From Nonomuraea africana (GTDB lineage: Bacteria > Actinomycetota > Actinomycetes > Streptosporangiales > Streptosporangiaceae): a stretch of DNA of 64,000 bases. Under the pieces are notes generated by a model. That model saw only the letters and a program-made list of their open reading frames with translations, had not been told where the DNA came from and ran no database searches. Below, in pieces: positions 59,505 through 64,000 of this stretch (positions within the stretch are counted from its first letter, which is position 1; each line of letters opens with the position of its first letter). The stretch spans positions 8,866,001 through 8,930,000 of the forward strand of contig NZ_JADBEF010000001.1 of the NCBI RefSeq assembly GCF_014873535.1, given 5' to 3'. Both the position numbers and the translations under genes were made by a program.

Positions 59505-59641
59505 TCGATTCCCCACTCTCGAAGTAGTCTTTACCTGCACGGTATTCTCACGCTCCGAAAGCGGCCAGTAACAGTTCTTTCACCGGTGGGCGGGTTTAGG
59601 ACTTGAGCACCGACGACCTACACCCCGCCCGCCGGGTGGGT

Positions 59642-60289
59642 TCAGAGCCAGCCGGGCTTGACCAGGCCCGACTCGTAGGCGATGACCACGAGCTGGGCGC
59701 GGTCCCGTGCGTGCAGCTTCATCATCGCCCTGCTCACGTGCGTCTTGGCCGTGGCGGGTGACATGAAGAGCCTGGCCGCGATCTCGTCGTTGGTCATCCC
59801 GGTGCCGACCAGGGCCAGCACCTCGCGCTCGCGCTCGGTCAGCAGCTCGAGACCGTCGCTCGACATCGGCTCCTTGGCCCTGGTGGCGTACTCTGCGATC
59901 AGCCGCCTGGTCACCGAAGGGGACAGCAGCGCCTCGCCAGCGGCCACCACGCGCACCGCCTGGATCAGCTCGGCCGGCTCGGTGTCCTTCACCAGGAACC
60001 CGCTGGCGCCGCCGCGCAGCGCCTCGAAGACGTATTCGTCCAGCTCGAAGGTGGTCAGGATGATGATCCGCGGCCCCGCGGGCATCTGCCTGGTCGCGGT
60101 GAGACCGTCGGTGCCGGGCATGCGGATGTCCATCAGCACGACGTCGGGCGCGGTCGTGCCCGCCAGCCGTACGGCCTGCGCCCCGTCGGCGGCCTCGGCC
60201 ACGACGGTCATGTCGGGCTGCGCGTCGAGCAGCGCCCTGAAGCCCGCCCGCACCAGCGCCTGGTCGTCCGCCAGCAGCACCTTGATCAT
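59642..60289 (-). CDS. Response regulator, NarL/LuxR family (second pair)
   Basis: 215 residues from ATG at 60289, overlapping the kinase stop (ATGA). Receiver motifs are VLLADDQ, the Asp in VVLMDIRMPG, IIILTTF and FLVKDTEP. The LuxR helix-turn-helix is LTEREREVLALVGTGMTNDEIAARLFMSPATAKTHVSRAMMKL. It forms a two-component system with the upstream kinase. No binding sites could be picked out nearby; it has only the general family likeness to the first pair at 12923. Confidence 0.93.
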   Translation of the reverse strand: MIKVLLADDQALVRAGFRALLDAQPDMTVVAEAADGAQAVRLAGTTAPDVVLMDIRMPGTDGLTATRQMPAGPRIIILTTFELDEYVFEALRGGASGFLVKDTEPAELIQAVRVVAAGEALLSPSVTRRLIAEYATRAKEPMSSDGLELLTEREREVLALVGTGMTNDEIAARLFMSPATAKTHVSRAMMKLHARDRAQLVVIAYESGLVKPGWL

Positions 60290-61386
60290 TCCGTCTCCTC
60301 CGGTAGTGGCAGCCTGGCCTCGACCTTGAACCCGGCCCCAGACGGGCCTGCGACCAGCGTGCCGCCCAGCGCGGCGGCCCGCTCGCGCATGCCGGGGATC
60401 CCGTTGCCGCTGCCCTCCTCGGACAGGACGGCAGGCGTGGCGGGCCCGGTGTCGCCGACCGTGATGACCAGTTCGCCCGGCAGGTACTCCAGCCGCACGC
60501 TGACGCGGGATCCGGGCGCGTGCCGGGCGGCGTTGGTGAGCGACTCCTGCACGATGCGGTAGGCCGCCCGCTCGACCTGCGCAGGCAGCGGCCTCGAGCC
60601 GACCTGCTTGAGCGACACGTCCAGGCCGGACCGCTCGACCAGGTCGCCGAGGCGGTCGAGGCCCGCGGTGGGCGAGCGGGGCGCGCCCTCGCGCAGCACG
60701 TTCAGCACCGAGCGCAGCTCGCCGAGCACCTCCTTGGAGGCGGCCTTGATCGTGGTGAGCGCGCTGCGGGCCTGCGAGGGGTCGTCGTCGATGAGGTGCA
60801 GCGCCGTGGAGGCCTGCACGTGGATCAGTGAGATGTTGTGCGCCAGCACGTCGTGCAGCTCCTGCGCCATGGTCAGGCGCTCCTCGCTGGCCTGGCGGCG
60901 CGACTCCTCCTCGGCCACCCGTGCGTGCTCGGCCCGCCCTTCGCGCCGGTATCGCGCCATCTCCCCGGCGGCGAGGATCAGCAGCATGACGGCGACGATC
61001 GCCAGGATGTGCCAGGAGCCGGGCGACGGCGAGGCCACCAGCCAAGTGGAGTAGACGAGGAAGTACGCGGCGGTGAGCGCCGAGGCGATCCACGCCACCT
61101 TCCTGCGACCCTGGGAGACGGTCTGGAAGAGCAGGATGATCGGGCTCAGGAAGACAGGTCCGTACGGGTAGCCGACGGCCACGTAGGCGCAGGTCGCCAT
61201 GAGTGTGGCGGCCAGCGAGGTGATCGGGAAGCGGCGCGTCGTCAGCATCGCCACCGGCCCGACGAGCAGCAGCACGACACCGAGGGCGTCGACCGGAAGG
61301 CGGTCCGGCTGGTTGTAGCCCGCCCCCTGTGAGGCGATCACCTGGAACACGGCGACCACCAGGGCGAGGTAAGGGGTCTTGCGCAC
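60286..61386 (-). CDS. Sensor histidine kinase, NarL/DesK type (second pair)
   Basis: 366 residues from GTG at 61386. About five membrane helices lie in residues 1-135, with no sizeable external domain. HisKA_3 motif LTMAQELHDVLAHNISLIHVQAS has the phospho-acceptor His, followed by ESLTNAARHAPGS, VGDTGPATP and GNGIPGMRERAAALGG for ATP binding. It phosphorylates the regulator encoded behind it. It starts 95 bp from the divergent gamma-glutamyltransferase gene, which may be part of its regulon. Confidence 0.92.
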   Translation of the reverse strand: MRKTPYLALVVAVFQVIASQGAGYNQPDRLPVDALGVVLLLVGPVAMLTTRRFPITSLAATLMATCAYVAVGYPYGPVFLSPIILLFQTVSQGRRKVAWIASALTAAYFLVYSTWLVASPSPGSWHILAIVAVMLLILAAGEMARYRREGRAEHARVAEEESRRQASEERLTMAQELHDVLAHNISLIHVQASTALHLIDDDPSQARSALTTIKAASKEVLGELRSVLNVLREGAPRSPTAGLDRLGDLVERSGLDVSLKQVGSRPLPAQVERAAYRIVQESLTNAARHAPGSRVSVRLEYLPGELVITVGDTGPATPAVLSEEGSGNGIPGMRERAAALGGTLVAGPSGAGFKVEARLPLPEETE

Positions 61387-61481
61387 GCGTCCACGCTAGA
61401 CGACCCCACCAGACCCGCACATCCTTCCCGTGTCGCAGGGGGCCCTACCGCGACAGGCGTATCGGGTTCATTCTTGGGATC

Positions 61482-63227
61482 ATGCGCCGACACATCCTCG
61501 CTCTCGTCGCCGTCACACCGCTGCTCGTCATGGCGCCCCTCGCGCCCGTGGCAGCCGAGCACAAGCCACCGCCCGCGCAGAAGCAGCCCGTCGCCGAGGG
61601 GTACGGCGGCGCGGTGGCGACCGTCGACCTCGACGCCAGCAAGGCCGCGCTGGCCGTACTCCAGAAGGGCGGCAACGCCATGGACGCCGCCGTGGCGGCG
61701 GGCGCGGTGCTGGGCGTCACCGAGCCGTACTCCGCGGGCCTGGCCGGAGGCGGCTTCATGGTCTACTACGACGCCAGACGCGGCAAGGTCCACTCCATCG
61801 ACGGTCGTGAGACCGCGCCCTCCGCGATGACGCCGACCTCCCTCGAGGGGATCCCGTTCGCGGAGGCCGTCACCAGCGGCCTGTCGGCGGGGGTGCCGGG
61901 TGCGGTCGCCCAGTGGGAGCTCGCGCTGCGCACATTCGGCACGATCAGCCTGCGTGAGGCGCTGAAGCCCGCGATCGAGGTCGCGCGGAAGGGCTTCGTG
62001 GTCGACCAGACCTTCCACGACCAGACCGCGGCGAACGCCGCCAGGTTCAAGGACATCGCCTCCACCGCCAAGCTCTACCTGCCGAACGGCGCGCCGCCGC
62101 CGGTCGGCTCGGTGTTCAAGAATCCGGAGCTCGCCGACACCTACCACGAGCTGGGCAGGCGCGGCGGCGAGTGGCTCTACGGCGGGCGGCTCGGCCAGGA
62201 GATCGTCAGGACGGTCAAGAACCCGCCGATCACGCCGGGCGCGACGCGCAACGTGCGTCCCGGCCTGATGGAGCTCTCCGACCTGACCGCCTACCGGGCG
62301 TTGCTGCGCGAGCCGACCCGCGTCGACTACAAGGGCATGCAGGTGTACGGCATGCCGATCCCCTCCTCCGGCGGCTCCACGGTCGGCGAGGCGCTCAACA
62401 TCCTCGAGGCGCTGCCGAACGTCGGCATGCACGAGTACCTGGAAGCCTCCCGCCTGGCCTTCGCCGACAGGGGCAAGTACGTCGGCGACATCCCCAACGT
62501 GCCGATGGCCGAGCTGCTCAGCGACGGCTTCGCCAAGGAGCGGGCCTGCCTGGTGGGAGAGCGGGCGATGGCGCACCCGGCGGCGCCGGGCGAGCCCGAC
62601 GGCAGCTACTCCGACTGCGGGCAACCCTTGGGCGAGCCCGCCCCCTCGCCCGCCGAGGAGGGCCCGGAGACCACCCACCTGGTCGTCGCCGACCGCTGGG
62701 GCAACGTCCTCGCCTACAACCTGACGATCGAGTCGACGGGCGGCAACGGCATCGTGGTGCCCGGCAGGGGCGTCCTGCTCAACAACGAGCTGACCGACTT
62801 CACCTTCGGGCCGGCTCCCGGCGACCCGAACCTGCCGGCTCCCGGCAAGCGTCCCCGCTCGTCCATGGCCCCGACCATCGTGCTCGAGCACGGCAGGCCG
62901 GTGCTGGCCGTGGGGTCACCCGGCGGCTCCACGATCATCACGACCGTGCTGCAGATCATGGTCAACCGCTACGAGCTCGGCATGCCGCTGCCGGAGGCGC
63001 TGGCCGCCCCGAGGGCGACGCAGCGCAACACCGAGCAGACCCAGGCCGAGCCGGGCTTCATCCAGACCTACGGGGCCGAGCTGGGAGCCAGGGGTCACCT
63101 CTTCGCGCCGAACCCCGAGATCGGCGCAGCGACCGCTCTGGAGTTCGTCGGCAGAGGCCGGATCCAGGCCGTGGCCGAGCCGGTACGGCGCGGCGGCGGC
63201 AGCGCCTTGGTGGTGAGACCTCGCTAA
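61482..63227 (+). CDS. Gamma-glutamyltransferase (secreted)
   Basis: 581 residues from ATG at 61482. A signal peptide (HILALVAVTPLLVMAPLAPVAA) directs it out of the cell. The enzyme removes or transfers the gamma-glutamyl group of glutathione-like peptides after cutting itself at Thr 397, the first Thr of ETTHLVVAD, to form large and small subunits. GGNAMDAAVAAGAVLGVTEPYSAGLAGGGFM binds near the N-terminal helix and SPGGSTIITTVLQ forms the glycine loop. Actinomycetes make little glutathione, so the natural donor may be another gamma-glutamyl compound. Six-base -10-like CATTCT lies close before the start. Confidence 0.92.
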   Translation: MRRHILALVAVTPLLVMAPLAPVAAEHKPPPAQKQPVAEGYGGAVATVDLDASKAALAVLQKGGNAMDAAVAAGAVLGVTEPYSAGLAGGGFMVYYDARRGKVHSIDGRETAPSAMTPTSLEGIPFAEAVTSGLSAGVPGAVAQWELALRTFGTISLREALKPAIEVARKGFVVDQTFHDQTAANAARFKDIASTAKLYLPNGAPPPVGSVFKNPELADTYHELGRRGGEWLYGGRLGQEIVRTVKNPPITPGATRNVRPGLMELSDLTAYRALLREPTRVDYKGMQVYGMPIPSSGGSTVGEALNILEALPNVGMHEYLEASRLAFADRGKYVGDIPNVPMAELLSDGFAKERACLVGERAMAHPAAPGEPDGSYSDCGQPLGEPAPSPAEEGPETTHLVVADRWGNVLAYNLTIESTGGNGIVVPGRGVLLNNELTDFTFGPAPGDPNLPAPGKRPRSSMAPTIVLEHGRPVLAVGSPGGSTIITTVLQIMVNRYELGMPLPEALAAPRATQRNTEQTQAEPGFIQTYGAELGARGHLFAPNPEIGAATALEFVGRGRIQAVAEPVRRGGGSALVVRPR

Positions 63228-63242
63228 CTCGTCGCCCTGCCG

Positions 63243-64000
63243 CTAGTAGATCAGCTCGAACGCGTCGGGCTTCATCTTCCTGGTACGCGCCCAGTACTCG
63301 AAGGTGAAGCCCGGCCAGGTCGTCCTGTTGACGCCGTGCTCGTCCAGATACCAGGAACGGCAGCCGCCCTCCGTCCAGACCAGCCGGTTCAGCCGCTCCT
63401 GCAGCCGCTCGTTGAAGGCCCGCTGCCGCTCGGGCCTGACGTCGATCGCCCTCGCGCCCGTCCTCGAGAGCAGGCGCAGGCAGTCCATCACGTAGCGGAC
63501 CTGCGACTCGATCATGAAGACGACCGAGTTGTGACCGAGCCCCGTGTTGGGGCCCAGCAGGAAGAACAGGTTCGGGAAGCCCGCGGTGGCGATGCCGTAG
63601 TAGGCCTCGATGCCGTCCTGCCAGGCGTCCTGGATCTTCAGCCCTTCCCTGCCGACGATCCGCTGCTCCTGCAGGGCATCGGTCACCTTGAAGCCGGTTC
63701 CGTAGATCACCACGTCGGCGGGGTGTTCCCGGGCCGTCGCGTCGACGACGGCGTGCTCGCGCAGCTCGGCGATCCCGTCGGTGACGAGCGAGACGTTCTC
63801 CCTGGTCAGGGCCGGATAGTAGTCGCTGGAGATGAGGATGCGCTTGCAGCCGATCGTGTAGTCGGGGGTGAGCTTTCGGCGCAGTTCCGGGTCGGGGACC
63901 TGGCGTTCGAGATGCCGCAGGGCCACGAGTTCGTGCACCTTCATCAGCCGCGGGTCGACCGCGAAGCCCAGCGCCCTGGTCTCCAAAGCCCAGTAGATGC
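63243..64000 (-). CDS. FAD-dependent (Baeyer-Villiger-like) monooxygenase, C-terminal part
   Basis: The gene is cut by the window edge; 252 codons are seen, open to base 64000, ending with TAG at 63243. The motifs CKRILISSDYYPALTRENVSLVTDGI, DVVIYGTGFKVTD (the second ATG-type motif of these flavoproteins) and FFLLGPNTGLGHNSVVFMIESQVRYVMDCL are typical of cyclohexanone/phenylacetone-type monooxygenases and related flavin monooxygenases. The two dinucleotide sites lie outside. Ring or ketone oxidation would suit a steroid-degrading organism, but that is conjecture. It converges on the gamma-glutamyltransferase gene with 15 bp between. Confidence 0.88.
   Translation of the reverse strand, partial: IYWALETRALGFAVDPRLMKVHELVALRHLERQVPDPELRRKLTPDYTIGCKRILISSDYYPALTRENVSLVTDGIAELREHAVVDATAREHPADVVIYGTGFKVTDALQEQRIVGREGLKIQDAWQDGIEAYYGIATAGFPNLFFLLGPNTGLGHNSVVFMIESQVRYVMDCLRLLSRTGARAIDVRPERQRAFNERLQERLNRLVWTEGGCRSWYLDEHGVNRTTWPGFTFEYWARTRKMKPDAFELIY

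Overview
The window is a single stretch of high-GC (about 70%) chromosome from a filamentous, soil-type actinomycete, most likely of the Streptosporangiaceae/Nonomuraea-Streptomyces kind. The reasons are codon usage, the conserved order prfB-ftsE-ftsX-smpB-ssrA, a Streptomyces-like tmRNA tag, AfsR/SARP-type regulators, an AfsK-like Ser/Thr kinase, a sortase of the class F kind and many leaderless or GTG starts. No phage, insertion sequence, CRISPR array or tRNA was recognised. The genus is an inference.

Layout. 0-5.2 kb: the end of an NAD-glutamate dehydrogenase, a DrrAB-type ABC exporter whose promoter carries two copies of a palindrome also found before a convergent PadR gene, a lipoprotein, and prfB. 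5.6-10.7 kb: a core block with a small zinc-ribbon membrane protein, ftsE, ftsX, smpB, a penicillin-binding-protein-like lipoprotein that has lost all three active-site motifs, and the tmRNA gene with a perfect terminator. 10.7-13.6 kb: a membrane protein divergent from a NarL-type two-component pair, with twin inverted repeats between them. 13.6-22.3 kb: a tightly overlapping four-gene unit of alditol oxidase, SARP-STAND-TPR regulator, membrane Ser/Thr kinase and a second SARP-STAND-TPR regulator. 22.4-25.2 kb: lipoprotein-OmpA-lipoprotein and an HtrA-like protease.

25.2-44.7 kb is dominated by acyl-CoA and sterol metabolism: three acyl-CoA synthetases, a double-headed acyl-CoA dehydrogenase of the FadE34 type, IpdC-like and EchA19-like enzymes, and an operon FadD-DUF35-Ltp4-Ltp3-FadD19. 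In rhodococci and mycobacteria the last set handles C-24-branched sterol side chains. Sites that fit the published KstR and KstR2 motifs lie before three of these transcription units. A scarred accessory patch (about 30.5-34.3 kb) with a third SARP-STAND regulator between two broken genes, and a sortase, interrupt the region.

44.7-64 kb: a LysE exporter/LysR regulator/cysteine-dioxygenase-like trio; a TetR-YhgE/Pip permease-degenerate ABC ATPase operon with a TetR-like palindrome; a flavin oxidoreductase; GNAT and APH-family enzymes; an M20 peptidase; an aminotransferase-alanine dehydrogenase operon with a strong terminator; a Sel1-repeat protein; a small Cys-rich protein coupled to a UreH/TauE-like transporter fused to a cupredoxin; a second NarL-type two-component pair; a secreted gamma-glutamyltransferase; and the end of a flavin monooxygenase cut by the window edge.
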